Source of the DNA: Leptospirales bacterium
GTDB lineage: Bacteria > Spirochaetota > Leptospiria > Leptospirales > Leptonemataceae
Assembly (NCBI GenBank): GCA_019694655.1
Contig: JAIBBN010000003.1
Span: forward strand, 248,001-312,000
DNA length: 64,000 nt
Reading direction: 5' to 3'
Part shown: piece by piece, positions 1 to 8,290 of the stretch
Layout: each line of letters begins with the position of its first letter
Position numbering within the stretch: the stretch's first letter is position 1
Position numbers and translations under genes: made by a program
The notes under the pieces: model-generated
Told to the model about the DNA's origin: nothing
Databases searched by the model: none
Seen by the model: only the letters and a program-made list of their open reading frames with translations

Positions 1-443
1 CGCGCGTCAGCGAGGTGCGCGCCGATTCCCGAGCGCGCGAAGCGCTGGTGGTGACGCCAGACGATTCCTACAGCATGGCCATTGGCAACAATGGCGCCAA
101 TGTGCGACTGGCCTCGCAGCTGACGGAATACCGACTGACAGTGAAGTCCCAGACACAATTCAGCGAAGAAATGTCCTCGCCGGAGGCGCGCGCGCAACTG
201 GAAGCGCTGTTTGCTCCTCGGCCCGCTGAGGAAGCCGCGGAAGAAGACTACACTCCGCTCAGCGAATTGCCTGGCTTGACCTCGCGCGTCATTGGTTTGC
301 TGGAAGAGGCAGGAATCAAGAGCGTTGAGGATTTGTTGGAGACTGCGCCTGAACAGCTGGAAGCCTTGCCGGGCGTTGGTAAGACTACTGCCAGGCAGAT
401 CTTGCAAATCCTTTCGGAGTCTGTAGAGTTCGAGGAGAACTAA
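1..443 (+). CDS. nusA: Transcription termination/antitermination factor NusA (3' end)
   Basis: NusA binds RNA polymerase and nascent RNA and modulates pausing, termination and antitermination. Only the last 147 or so residues are inside the window; the reading frame is open at the left edge (codons start at base 3). Visible are the end of the second KH domain, with the GNNG loop at bases 84-95 followed by NVRLASQLTEY, and an acidic linker. A helix-hairpin-helix-type C-terminal domain follows, with LPGLTSRVIGLLEEAGI and LPGVGKTTARQI. It ends 122 bp before infB, the usual neighbour of nusA in bacteria. The identification rests on the KH loop, the HhH tail and synteny. Confidence 0.93.
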   Translation, partial: RVSEVRADSRAREALVVTPDDSYSMAIGNNGANVRLASQLTEYRLTVKSQTQFSEEMSSPEARAQLEALFAPRPAEEAAEEDYTPLSELPGLTSRVIGLLEEAGIKSVEDLLETAPEQLEALPGVGKTTARQILQILSESVEFEEN

Positions 444-454
444 CGCTCTTGCAA

Positions 455-485
455 AAGCCAGGAACGATCAATGCTTTCCTGGCTT
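455..485. other. 10-bp perfect hairpin between nusA and infB
   Basis: Bases 455-464 (AAGCCAGGAA) pair perfectly with 476-485 (TTCCTGGCTT) across an 11-nt loop. There is no following T-run, so it is not a classical intrinsic terminator. It could be an attenuator, a processing site or an mRNA stabiliser in the nusA-infB transcript. Function is inferred only from position. Confidence 0.5.
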
Positions 486-565
486 CCAAAATAATTGGAC
501 GCTTCCCCGGAATCTCCTTGTGAGCGTCAGAGCAGCGAAAAAGGTAGCTTGAGACCGTAGACGGA

Positions 566-3112
566 ATGGCGGACGATAAACAAAAGAATCCCGGCAAGAT
601 CAAGGATCAGTTGGGCAGCGCTGGCGGCAGCCAGAAGAAGAAGCTGGTCATCAAGAAGAAAACCGGCGAGCAAGCGCACGATATTTCTGACACCTTCCGT
701 CGTGAAGATGGCGGGCGTCAGCAAGCGCCCCGTCCCGAAAACGCTCCGCAATCCGGCGCGCGCGCGCCCGGCGCCGGCGGCGATCGCCCGGCGCCAGCGC
801 CTCCGCGACCGATGCAGCGTCCCGGCGGCGCACCCGCCGAACGCCGACCGGACGGTCCCGCTCGATCTGGAGCGCCGCGTCCTTATTCTGAAAATCGAGG
901 CGGTCCGCGCCCTTATTCTGACAATCGTGGCGGTCCGCGCCCTTATTCTGACAATCGCGGCGGTCCGCGTCCCGGCGGCGGTCCTGGTCAGGGCGGACCA
1001 CGCGGGCCCGGCGGTCCGCGTCCCGGCGGCGGTCCCGGTCAGGGCGGACCACGCGGGCCCGGCGGACCTCGCCCTGGCGGTCCGCGGCTTGGCGGCGCTA
1101 CCCCCTTTGATGCTGCAGTGCAGAGTGCGCGTCGTCAGCCCGGCGGACCCGGCGGACCCGGCGGTCCGGGGGGATATGGCGGGCAGCGACGTCCAGGCGC
1201 TCCGGGCGCCACCCAGGGCCAGGCAGGCGCGGGCGCAGGCGGGCAGAGACCGCCCGGCGTTGGCCGTACTGACCATCGCCGCGACGACAAAGATCGCGAT
1301 CGTCAGCGCGAGAACGCCAAGTTTTTTCAGAAGCAAGAAAAGAAGAAGGCCTCTTCGGCCAGTTCAGTTCCGAAGCAAATCGAGATAATGGAGAGCATTC
1401 AGGTCGGCGACCTGGCGCGCAAGCTGAACCTCAAGCCCAGCGAGATCATCGGCAAGCTGATGAAGATGGGCGAGATGGTCACAATTACCAAGGCCATCGA
1501 TGCCGACACTGCGACTCTGGTTGCAGCCGAATATGGCTGCGAGGTGAAGGTTGTCTCGCTTTACGAAGAGACGGTCATCAAAGAAGAGCTTGATGCGGAA
1601 GATCGCCAGGAGACGCGTCCGCCGGTGGTAACCGTGATGGGACATGTGGATCACGGTAAAACGCGCCTGCTTGATACCATTCGCAACACCAATGTCATCG
1701 ACACGGAATCGGGTGCGATCACTCAGCACATTGGCGCCTACCAGGCGGTAACTCCCCAGGGCCGTATCACTTTTCTGGATACGCCGGGCCACGAGGCTTT
1801 TACTGCGATGCGCGCCAGGGGCGCAGCTGTCACCGATATCGTTGTCCTGGTTGTGGCCGCCGATGATGGCGTGAAACAGCAGACCATCGAAGCCATCAAC
1901 CATGCTCGCGAAGCAAAGGTTCCGATCATCGTCGCCGTAAACAAAATCGATTTGCCGGCGGCGGATGTGGAGCGCGTCAAGAAGGAGCTGTCGCAATACG
2001 GACTGTCCTCTGAGGACTGGGGCGGGGACACGGTCTACTGTCCCATTTCAGCCAAACAAAATACTGGAATCGAGCACCTGCTGGAAATGATCCTGCTGCA
2101 GGCGGACATTCTCAAATTGAAAGCCAATCCGGCGCTGCGCGCTGTTGGGCGCGTGGTCGAAGCGCGCATTGACCCGGGCAAGGGTCCGGTGGCAACCGTG
2201 CTGGTTCAAAAGGGTACGCTGCGCGAAGGCGATCCCTATGTCGTGGGCGTTTTCTCCGGCCGTGTGCGGGCGATGTTTGACGACCGCGGCCGTCGCATCA
2301 AGGAAGCCGGGCCGGCTACGCCGGTGGAAATCGCTGGTATCGACGGCGTGCCTGATGCGGGCGATCCCTTCCAGGCGGTAGAAAACGAAAAATATGCGCG
2401 CGAGGTTGCCACCAAGCGACAGCATTACAAGCAAATCACCTCCGCCGCCGACCGGACGGCGCCGTCGCTCGATGGCCTGGCCGGCTGGGTGCAGGAACAC
2501 AAGGAAATCAAGATCATCATCAAGGCCGACGTACAGGGCTCGGTGCAGGCAATCCGCGATGGCCTGATCAAGCTCTCCACCGACGATGTCAAGGTGCGCG
2601 TCGTTCACGGCGCTACTGGCGCAATCAGCGAGTCGGACGTGAATCTGGCCAGCGCCTCCGAAGCGCTGGTAGTTGGCTTCCACGTTCGCGCTACGCCGCG
2701 AGCCTCGGAACTGGCCGATCGCCAGCGCGTTCAGATCAAGTACTACAGCATCATCTACGATGTGATCGACGACATTCGTCTGGCGATGGAAGGCATGCTG
2801 GAGCCGGATACGGTGGAAGAGACCACCGGCACAGCCGAGGTGCGCGAGGTGTTCCGCATCAGCCGCGTTGGCAATGTTGCCGGCTGTATGCTCGTCTCCG
2901 GAAAAGTCCAGCGCTCCAATCAGGTGCGCGTCATTCGGGACAATACGGTCATCTACAGCGGCAAGCTGCGCTCGATACGGCGCCACAAGGACGAGGTGAA
3001 CGAAGTGGCCGAAGGGTACGAGTGCGGCATCGCCCTTGAGAACTACAACGACCTTCAGGTTGGCGACCGGCTGGAGTGCTACGAGCTCAAGCAGGTTGCG
3101 CGCAAGCTCTGA
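566..3112 (+). CDS. infB: Translation initiation factor IF-2
   Basis: IF-2 is the GTPase that delivers initiator fMet-tRNA to the 30S subunit and promotes subunit joining. The protein has 848 residues, a normal length. Residues 1-270 are a basic, Pro/Gly/Arg-rich, low-complexity region containing tandem repeats. An IF2_N helical module follows (around 275-325), then the G domain: GHVDHGKT at 359-366, DTPGHE at 405-410 and NKID at 459-462. The rest is the beta-barrel and C-terminal fMet-tRNA-binding domains. The ATG at 566 follows the sequence GACGGA. It lies between nusA and rbfA, the classical operon. The repeats in the N-terminal region are unusual in number and DNA-level precision. Confidence 0.97.
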   Translation: MADDKQKNPGKIKDQLGSAGGSQKKKLVIKKKTGEQAHDISDTFRREDGGRQQAPRPENAPQSGARAPGAGGDRPAPAPPRPMQRPGGAPAERRPDGPARSGAPRPYSENRGGPRPYSDNRGGPRPYSDNRGGPRPGGGPGQGGPRGPGGPRPGGGPGQGGPRGPGGPRPGGPRLGGATPFDAAVQSARRQPGGPGGPGGPGGYGGQRRPGAPGATQGQAGAGAGGQRPPGVGRTDHRRDDKDRDRQRENAKFFQKQEKKKASSASSVPKQIEIMESIQVGDLARKLNLKPSEIIGKLMKMGEMVTITKAIDADTATLVAAEYGCEVKVVSLYEETVIKEELDAEDRQETRPPVVTVMGHVDHGKTRLLDTIRNTNVIDTESGAITQHIGAYQAVTPQGRITFLDTPGHEAFTAMRARGAAVTDIVVLVVAADDGVKQQTIEAINHAREAKVPIIVAVNKIDLPAADVERVKKELSQYGLSSEDWGGDTVYCPISAKQNTGIEHLLEMILLQADILKLKANPALRAVGRVVEARIDPGKGPVATVLVQKGTLREGDPYVVGVFSGRVRAMFDDRGRRIKEAGPATPVEIAGIDGVPDAGDPFQAVENEKYAREVATKRQHYKQITSAADRTAPSLDGLAGWVQEHKEIKIIIKADVQGSVQAIRDGLIKLSTDDVKVRVVHGATGAISESDVNLASASEALVVGFHVRATPRASELADRQRVQIKYYSIIYDVIDDIRLAMEGMLEPDTVEETTGTAEVREVFRISRVGNVAGCMLVSGKVQRSNQVRVIRDNTVIYSGKLRSIRRHKDEVNEVAEGYECGIALENYNDLQVGDRLECYELKQVARKL
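881..970 (+). repeat. 3 x 30-bp tandem repeat inside infB
   Basis: Three consecutive 30-bp units (881-910, 911-940, 941-970) each begin CCTTATTCTG and end CGGTCCGCG plus C or T. They differ at only a few positions. Each encodes the decapeptide PYS(D/E)NRGGPR. The near identity at DNA level suggests recent slippage or unequal recombination. Confidence 0.95.
971..1072 (+). repeat. 2 x 51-bp tandem repeat inside infB
   Basis: Two consecutive 51-bp units (971-1021, 1022-1072) start CCCGGCGGCGGTC and contain GGTCAGGGCGGACCACGCG. They encode a 17-residue Gly/Pro/Arg-rich unit ([17 protein letters not shown]). They directly follow the 30-bp repeat and extend the flexible N-terminal region of IF-2. 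A further run of GGP triplets lies around 1141-1170. Confidence 0.92.
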
Positions 3113-3142
3113 TCCGGCCAAAACGGGCCAGACTTCTCTTGG

Positions 3143-3499
3143 ATGAAGCCAATACGGAAAGCACGGATGGAATCCGCCATCCTTCGCGAACTGGCCGGCC
3201 TGCTGTTGCGGCGCAAAGCAAAGGACGAACGCCTTGGCCTCGTTTCGCTGACCCGCGCTCACCTCGCCTCCGATCTCTCCACTTTGCGCGTCTCCGTTTC
3301 GCTCTTTGGCGAGCGGAAAGAAAACAATCTGACCTGGAAGGCGCTGCGCGCTCATTCGGTGTGGTTTCAAAGTGAACTGGCGCGCAACCTGCGCTTGCGC
3401 CTGACACCGACGCTTACCTTTGAAATCGATACCAGCATTGCCGAGGGCGACCGAATCTTGAATTTGATCGATGCGAAGCATGAAGAACAGGAGTCTTGA
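3143..3499 (+). CDS. rbfA: 30S ribosome-binding factor RbfA
   Basis: RbfA assists late maturation of the 30S subunit and 16S rRNA 5' end. The 118-residue length is typical. The N-terminus (MKPIRKARMESAILRELAGL) matches the family start, in which a basic helix precedes the KH-like fold. The C-terminal half has the LARNLRLRLTPTLTFEID pattern, equivalent to the widely conserved R-x4-R-x4-P-x-L-x-F segment. It starts 31 bp after infB and overlaps truB, as in many bacteria. An internal ATG at codon 9 is an alternative start. Confidence 0.93.
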   Translation: MKPIRKARMESAILRELAGLLLRRKAKDERLGLVSLTRAHLASDLSTLRVSVSLFGERKENNLTWKALRAHSVWFQSELARNLRLRLTPTLTFEIDTSIAEGDRILNLIDAKHEEQES

Positions 3500-4415
3500 A
3501 GGCTTCTGTCTGGCGGACAAGCCGGCGGGCATGGGTTCGGCGACTCTGGTCGGCAAATTGCGGCGGGAACTGGGCGGGGCCAGCGTTGGCCATTGTGGCA
3601 CACTGGACCGCTTTGCCAGCGGCCTGATGGCGCTGCTGGCGGGCCGGGCCACAAGCCTTGCAGATTTCCTCTTACATTCGCAGAAGGAGTATGTCGCTGA
3701 TTTTCACTTCGGGCGCAGTACGACAACGCACGACCCGGAAGGGGAGACCATAGAAGAATGGTCCGCGGAGCGGACTGCCGAGCGACTGCGCTCGTTGCAG
3801 AATAACATCCAGACGTGGTTCGAGGCCCTCGCTACGCTGGAACAGCAGCGGCCGCCGCTCTATTCAGCGCTGAAGCTTGACGGTCGTCGTTATTCCGATC
3901 GCGCGCGCGGCGGAGAAAGCCTGTCGCCTCCGGCGCGGCCCGTCCGAATTTTCGAGGCGCAGATACTTTCGACGGATTGGAGCCGTGCATGTTTGCAAGC
4001 GCGCTTGCTGGTCAGCGGCGGCTGTTATATCCGCGCCATTGCCCGCGATCTCGGGGAAGACCTTCAGATTCCGCTGCACCTTGGGGTTTTACGGCGCACG
4101 CGTCTGGGCGTCCATAGTATCGAGAGTCCGGGCATCTGGCGTCCCGGAGAAAGTGCGCCAATGCTGCAATCAGCTGCTATCGCCGTGCCCGAGTGGCCGC
4201 GCTTTGTCGTTTCGGCTGCGGCCTGCCAGGAATTGCGGCATGGTCGGCGTCCCTCCTTGCCGGCAGCGGCGAAGACTCCGGGACACACTCTGCTGCTTGC
4301 CGCCGATGGGCGCGTGGTCGCCTGGATTGAGGGCGCCGGGCAGGACTACCGTCTGCGGCGGGTCTTTGCCGGCGCGGAGGCGCCGTCCCCGGAGGGGCTT
4401 GCTCTTCCGGGATGA
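3480..4415 (+). CDS. truB: tRNA pseudouridine(55) synthase TruB
   Basis: TruB makes pseudouridine 55 in the T-loop of tRNAs and has tRNA-folding activity. The GTLDRFASGL motif holds the catalytic Asp (residue 43 from the chosen start). The usual GTLD-P is GTLD-R here, a small deviation. Other family signatures are the PPLYSALKLDGRRYSDRAR segment and CYIRAIARDLGEDL. About 311 residues, including a C-terminal PUA-like region. Two in-frame ATGs exist at 3471 and 3480, both inside the end of rbfA. I chose the second because its MKNRSLEGF start fits the family better. Translation is probably coupled to rbfA. Confidence 0.92.
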   Translation: MKNRSLEGFCLADKPAGMGSATLVGKLRRELGGASVGHCGTLDRFASGLMALLAGRATSLADFLLHSQKEYVADFHFGRSTTTHDPEGETIEEWSAERTAERLRSLQNNIQTWFEALATLEQQRPPLYSALKLDGRRYSDRARGGESLSPPARPVRIFEAQILSTDWSRACLQARLLVSGGCYIRAIARDLGEDLQIPLHLGVLRRTRLGVHSIESPGIWRPGESAPMLQSAAIAVPEWPRFVVSAAACQELRHGRRPSLPAAAKTPGHTLLLAADGRVVAWIEGAGQDYRLRRVFAGAEAPSPEGLALPG

Positions 4416-4418
4416 AAA

Positions 4419-4441
4419 AGCGCTTGGCCCTCCCAGGCGCT
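4419..4441. other. Hairpin between truB and rpsO
   Basis: AGCGCTTGG (4419-4427) pairs with CCAGGCGCT (4433-4441), with one G-U pair and a 5-nt loop. It lies just after the truB stop and 45 bp before the rpsO start. No T-run follows, so it is more likely a processing or leader structure for rpsO than a terminator. Confidence 0.4.
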
Positions 4442-4485
4442 GCGAAAACATGGAGATGACTCAAAGTGTAAAGTGAAATCGCTGT

Positions 4486-4752
4486 ATGGCAACGCAGACT
4501 GTAAAAAAAGAACTGATCAAAGAACACCAGCGCCATGGCAAAGATACCGGCTCCACCGAGGTGCAGGTCGCCCTTCTGACCACGCGTATCCGAGATCTGA
4601 CTGAGCATTTCAAGACCCACGCTCGCGATCATCATTCGCGCCGCGGATTGCTGAAGCTGGTAGGGCAGCGCCGTCGCCTGCTCGACTATCTGAAGCGCAA
4701 GAACGCAGAGCACTACCGGTCGCTGATCCAGCGTCTCGGTATTCGTAAGTAA
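4486..4752 (+). CDS. rpsO: 30S ribosomal protein S15
   Basis: S15 is a primary 16S rRNA-binding protein of the 30S platform. The 88-residue length is exactly typical. Conserved elements include the [19 protein letters not shown] helix region and [21 protein letters not shown]. The C-terminus is [12 protein letters not shown]. It sits between truB and pnp, the classical rpsO-pnp arrangement, and 47 bp separate it from the pnp start. In other bacteria S15 represses its own mRNA. The hairpin just upstream could contribute to that here, but no specific S15 site could be recognised. Confidence 0.97.
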   Translation: MATQTVKKELIKEHQRHGKDTGSTEVQVALLTTRIRDLTEHFKTHARDHHSRRGLLKLVGQRRRLLDYLKRKNAEHYRSLIQRLGIRK

Positions 4753-4799
4753 TAACGCAGCTCGGAGTGCAGCGCAGGCTGCCCCGCCACAGGTGTACT

Positions 4800-7064
4800 A
4801 TGCCCGTATCACGTACAGAAACCAAAACCGACCGTCAGACTCTGTCTATCGAAACCGGCAACTGGGCCAAGCAGGCCCACGGCGCCGTCGTTTTTCGCAC
4901 CGGCAAGCTCACGTTGCTGGCTACGGTTTGCGCCGAGAAGGAGCCGCGCGAAGGCCAGGACTTCTTTCCGCTGACCGTCGATTATCGCGAAAAGTTTTAC
5001 GCCGCCGGCCGTATCCCCGGCGGCTACTTCAAGCGCGAGCAGCGCCCTGCAGAGCATGAGACGCTGATCTCGCGATTGATTGATCGTCCGGTACGACCGC
5101 TCTTTCCTGAAGGCTACCTTTCCGAGGTTCAGTTGTTGATTACACAGCTTTCCGCGGACGCCGATTGTTCCGTAGAGGGCCACGCCATTACCGCCGCCAG
5201 TGCAGCGCTGATGGCTTCTGATATTCCGTTTCATGGCCCGATCGCCGGCGTGGTAGTGGGTCGCATCAATGGGCAGTTTGTCGCCGATCCATCGCTGAAA
5301 GAAAAGGAAGCCAGCGATCTGGAGCTGGTAGTGGCCGGTTCGCAGGACGCCATAACTATGATTGAGGGCGGTTGCCGCGAATTTACCAATGAGGAAATGA
5401 TTTCCGCCCTGGAATTTGCGCACCAGCGCATTCGTGAGCGGCTCAAGTTTCAGGAGGAGCTGGCCCGGAACAACGGCGCGGCCAAGCGCGAGGTGATTGT
5501 ACACAAGCCAGACCAGACATTGATGACTGCTGTCCGCGACTATGCCTTTGCCAAACTGGAGTCAGCCAATCGCAATTCGGACAAGATGGGCCGCAGCGAA
5601 GGCATATCAGCTGTTTACAAAGAAACGGTGAAGCACTTTCAGGAGAAGCTGGCTTCCGAGAACTTTGTCGGACTGGATCGCGCCGTTAAGGATATCAAAA
5701 AATTCCTTCACGAACTGGAGTACGAGGTTGTTCGCAATAATCTCTTTCAGACTGGCAAGCGCGCCGATGGCCGTCGCGCCGACGAGATTCGCGATATCAG
5801 CATCGAGCTGGACGTGCTGCCCGGCGCCCATGGCTCCGCGGTCTTCACGCGCGGGCAGACGCAATCGCTGGGCGTGGTAACGCTGGGCACTGCGGCTGAC
5901 AATCAGCGTTACGAAACTCTGGCCGGCCAGCAAATCCGCACCTTCATGTTGCATTACAATTTCCCGCCCTATTCCACGGGCGAAGTAAAGCGCATGATGG
6001 GGCCGGGACGCCGCGAAATCGGCCATGGCAATCTGGCCTTTCGCGGACTGCGCGAGGTGCTCCCAGATCAGAAGGAATTTCCCTACGTAACACGTATTGT
6101 TTCGGAGATTCTGGAATCAAACGGCTCTTCATCCATGGCCACGGTATGTTCCGGTTCGCTGGCGATGATGGCGGCGGGAGTACCTGTGCGCGCCGCTGTA
6201 TCCGGCATTGCCATGGGCATGTTCAGCGACCAGGCCAGCGGCAAACACGCTATTCTCTATGATATCGCCGGCATTGAAGACCATTTTGGCGATATGGACT
6301 TCAAGGTAACCGGAACGCGCAAGGGCATTACCGCCTTTCAACTCGATCTAAAGCTAACCGGGATTTCTATTGAGCTGTTGCGCGAGGCGCTGGGCGAAGC
6401 GGAGAAGGGTCGTCTGCACATCATGGACAAGATGGATGCGGCCATCAGCAAACCGCGCGATAGCCTGTCGCCAATGGCGCCCCGGATTACACAGATTCGA
6501 ATCGATCCGGACCGCATTGGCGAGCTGATCGGGCCGGGCGGTAAAATCATCCGCGCTATCATTGAAAAGACCGGCGCCGAAATAAGCGTCGAGGATGACG
6601 GCGTGGTCAGCATCTCTTCCGCTTCGGGCGAGGCCAATGACCATGCAAGACGCATGGTTGAAGATATCTTCCGCGACATTCAGGAAGGCGACGAGTACAA
6701 CGGTATCGTCAAGCGTTTGGTGGATTTTGGCGCGTTCATTGAGATATTCCCGGGTCGCGAGGGTCTGCTGCATATTTCCAAGATGTCTCTGGAGCGGGTG
6801 CGTGCAGTGAGCGATGTGATGAAAGAAGGCGATATTGTGCCGGTGATTGTAGCCGGCGTCGATCGTACCGGCCGCATTGACCTGGCGCATAAGGACGTGG
6901 GACTGGGCGGCCGGCCGCGCGGCGATCGCGGCGGCGAACACGGCGATCGCGGCGATCGCGGACGTCCGGAGCGCGGCGGTCGCGGTCACAGCGACCGGGG
7001 CGGCGGCGGGCGTGGTCACGGAGACCACCGTCGCGGCCGTTCCGATCGCGGCCGTCACAGCTGA
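4800..7064 (+). CDS. pnp: Polyribonucleotide nucleotidyltransferase (PNPase)
   Basis: PNPase is a phosphorolytic 3'-5' exoribonuclease of mRNA decay. Two RNase PH-like domains are visible, the second with [23 protein letters not shown] domain (GPGG loop at residues 578-581) and an S1 domain ([18 protein letters not shown]) follow. From about residue 700 to 754 the protein ends in an Arg/Gly/Asp/His-rich tail with repeated GDRG-type units. I start at the ATG at 4800 ([11 protein letters not shown]). A GTG at 4767 would add 11 residues not expected in the family. It follows rpsO, the usual partner. Confidence 0.96.
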   Translation: MPVSRTETKTDRQTLSIETGNWAKQAHGAVVFRTGKLTLLATVCAEKEPREGQDFFPLTVDYREKFYAAGRIPGGYFKREQRPAEHETLISRLIDRPVRPLFPEGYLSEVQLLITQLSADADCSVEGHAITAASAALMASDIPFHGPIAGVVVGRINGQFVADPSLKEKEASDLELVVAGSQDAITMIEGGCREFTNEEMISALEFAHQRIRERLKFQEELARNNGAAKREVIVHKPDQTLMTAVRDYAFAKLESANRNSDKMGRSEGISAVYKETVKHFQEKLASENFVGLDRAVKDIKKFLHELEYEVVRNNLFQTGKRADGRRADEIRDISIELDVLPGAHGSAVFTRGQTQSLGVVTLGTAADNQRYETLAGQQIRTFMLHYNFPPYSTGEVKRMMGPGRREIGHGNLAFRGLREVLPDQKEFPYVTRIVSEILESNGSSSMATVCSGSLAMMAAGVPVRAAVSGIAMGMFSDQASGKHAILYDIAGIEDHFGDMDFKVTGTRKGITAFQLDLKLTGISIELLREALGEAEKGRLHIMDKMDAAISKPRDSLSPMAPRITQIRIDPDRIGELIGPGGKIIRAIIEKTGAEISVEDDGVVSISSASGEANDHARRMVEDIFRDIQEGDEYNGIVKRLVDFGAFIEIFPGREGLLHISKMSLERVRAVSDVMKEGDIVPVIVAGVDRTGRIDLAHKDVGLGGRPRGDRGGEHGDRGDRGRPERGGRGHSDRGGGGRGHGDHRRGRSDRGRHS

Positions 7065-7071
7065 CTTGACT

Positions 7072-7536
7072 ATGAGCGGCGAGCGGCCTCGCGTTCAGGT
7101 CTTTCTGGCGCCAGGCGCGCGACTTCCGGAAAAGGCCACGCCCGGCGCGGCCGCTCTGGACGTTTACGCCTGTCTTCCGCCAGATCTGGAAATTGTCCTG
7201 GGTCCTGGCGATCGCATCGACGTGCCGACCGGTCTGTGGTTTGCAATTCCGCCAGGTTATTTGATCTCAGTGCGCGCCCGTTCCGGTCGGGCCTTGCGCG
7301 AAGGTATGGCCTTGCCCAACGCGCCTGGCACCATCGACAGCGACTACCGTGGCGAGTTTCGAGTACTGGTTGTCAATCTGGGTCAGGCGCCGCTGCGCAT
7401 CAAACATGGCGAGCGAATTGCACAGATTCTGCTGGAACGCAGCATTGACTTTGATTGGGAAGAAAGCAAGACGCCTCTGGACCCAGATGCAACGCATCGC
7501 GGTGCAGGCGGATTTGGCAGCACCGGACTGGCCTGA
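7072..7536 (+). CDS. dut: dUTP diphosphatase (dUTPase)
   Basis: The trimeric dUTPase hydrolyses dUTP to dUMP, keeping uracil out of DNA and feeding thymidylate synthesis. All five family motifs are present in a 154-residue protein: AALDVYA (27-33), RARSG (68-72), GTIDSDYRGEF with catalytic Asp89 and Tyr92, GERIAQ (113-118), and the Gly-rich RGAGGFGSTG (143-152). The ATG at 7072 lies 7 bp after the pnp stop, so the two are probably co-transcribed. A separate dCTP deaminase (30038-30562) supplies dUTP in this genome. Confidence 0.96.
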   Translation: MSGERPRVQVFLAPGARLPEKATPGAAALDVYACLPPDLEIVLGPGDRIDVPTGLWFAIPPGYLISVRARSGRALREGMALPNAPGTIDSDYRGEFRVLVVNLGQAPLRIKHGERIAQILLERSIDFDWEESKTPLDPDATHRGAGGFGSTGLA

Positions 7537-7598
7537 ATCTTTTCGCAGGCCAGCTCGTTCTGCTTGAACCTTCCGCGGCCGCAACTCATCTAACTGCT

Positions 7599-8204
7599 AT
7601 GCGACTGGGCTCTGGCATCCTCGGCCTGCTGCTGTTTGCATCGGCCCCGCTGGCAGCGGCGGGAGAAGCGAGGCCGCAGCGAAGGGCGTCGCTTTCCTAC
7701 TACTACGGGCAATTCAGCGACACCAATCTGGGCGACATCTTGCTGACTGCAAGCACCGACTATCGCGGCGACTACCTCCATGCATTCAGCTACAGTCGGC
7801 CGCTGGCTCTGGACTTGATGGAGTTGCCGCTGGAAGCCGAAGGGCAGGTGGTGCGCCACAGCGGACGCACCACGCACATGGAATTCAACGGCGCCCTGGT
7901 TGCTCGCTGGCAATCAAGCGGCGGCGGCTTCAGTCTGGCGGCTGGCGAGGGCCTTTCGCTGGCCACGCGCAATCCCGATCTGGAGAATCCGCGCCGCAGT
8001 CCGCTTTCGCCGGGAACGCAATCGGAATACAGTCGCAATTTGCTGAACTTTCTGCTTTTCGAGGCGGAGGCGGCAATTCCGCTCGATGCTTACCAGCCTC
8101 GCGTCTTCTTACGCGTGCACCATCGCTCGGGAGGCTACGGTCTGCTCTGTCCGCCAACCTGTGGCAGCAACTACGTAGCCTACGGCCTCCGCTTTTCCCT
8201 GTAG
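7599..8204 (+). CDS. Exported outer-membrane beta-barrel protein, PagL-like
   Basis: A 201-residue protein starting at the ATG at 7599. It has a clear signal peptide (residues 1-21, hydrophobic core ILGLLLFASAPLA) and then alternating aromatic/hydrophobic strands typical of a small outer-membrane barrel. The C-terminus ends YGLRFSL, with the terminal aromatic pattern of barrel proteins. Near the end, RVHHRSGGYGL (around 172-182) and CGSNYVAYGLRF resemble the His-x-Ser segment of the PagL/acyloxyacyl-hydrolase-like lipid A deacylase family. The family assignment is tentative because the similarity is limited to this segment. It lies between dut and ftsK. Confidence 0.5.
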   Translation: MRLGSGILGLLLFASAPLAAAGEARPQRRASLSYYYGQFSDTNLGDILLTASTDYRGDYLHAFSYSRPLALDLMELPLEAEGQVVRHSGRTTHMEFNGALVARWQSSGGGFSLAAGEGLSLATRNPDLENPRRSPLSPGTQSEYSRNLLNFLLFEAEAAIPLDAYQPRVFLRVHHRSGGYGLLCPPTCGSNYVAYGLRFSL

Positions 8205-8229
8205 TCTGCGTCGCTACGGGCTTACACGG

Positions 8230-8248
8230 CTGCCCGCTCATCGGGCAG
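8230..8248. other. 7-bp hairpin upstream of ftsK
   Basis: CTGCCCG (8230-8236) pairs with CGGGCAG (8242-8248) over a 5-nt loop. It lies in the 86-bp gap between the outer-membrane protein gene and ftsK. It is followed by A residues rather than T residues on the plus strand, so it is not a plus-strand terminator. Confidence 0.4.
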
Positions 8249-8290
8249 AAAAAGCGCGGCCTGTCTGCAAAAGCCGCCGACATTCCGTTT

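Noticed and set aside
527-1336. 269-residue minus-strand reading frame opposite the infB N-terminal region
   Set aside because: It is antisense to the Gly/Pro/Arg repeats; GC-rich repeats open frames on both strands. No family pattern, and infB explains the DNA fully.
2048-3652. 534-residue minus-strand frame opposite infB and rbfA
   Set aside because: It spans several real genes on the other strand, has mirrored codon composition and no recognisable motif.
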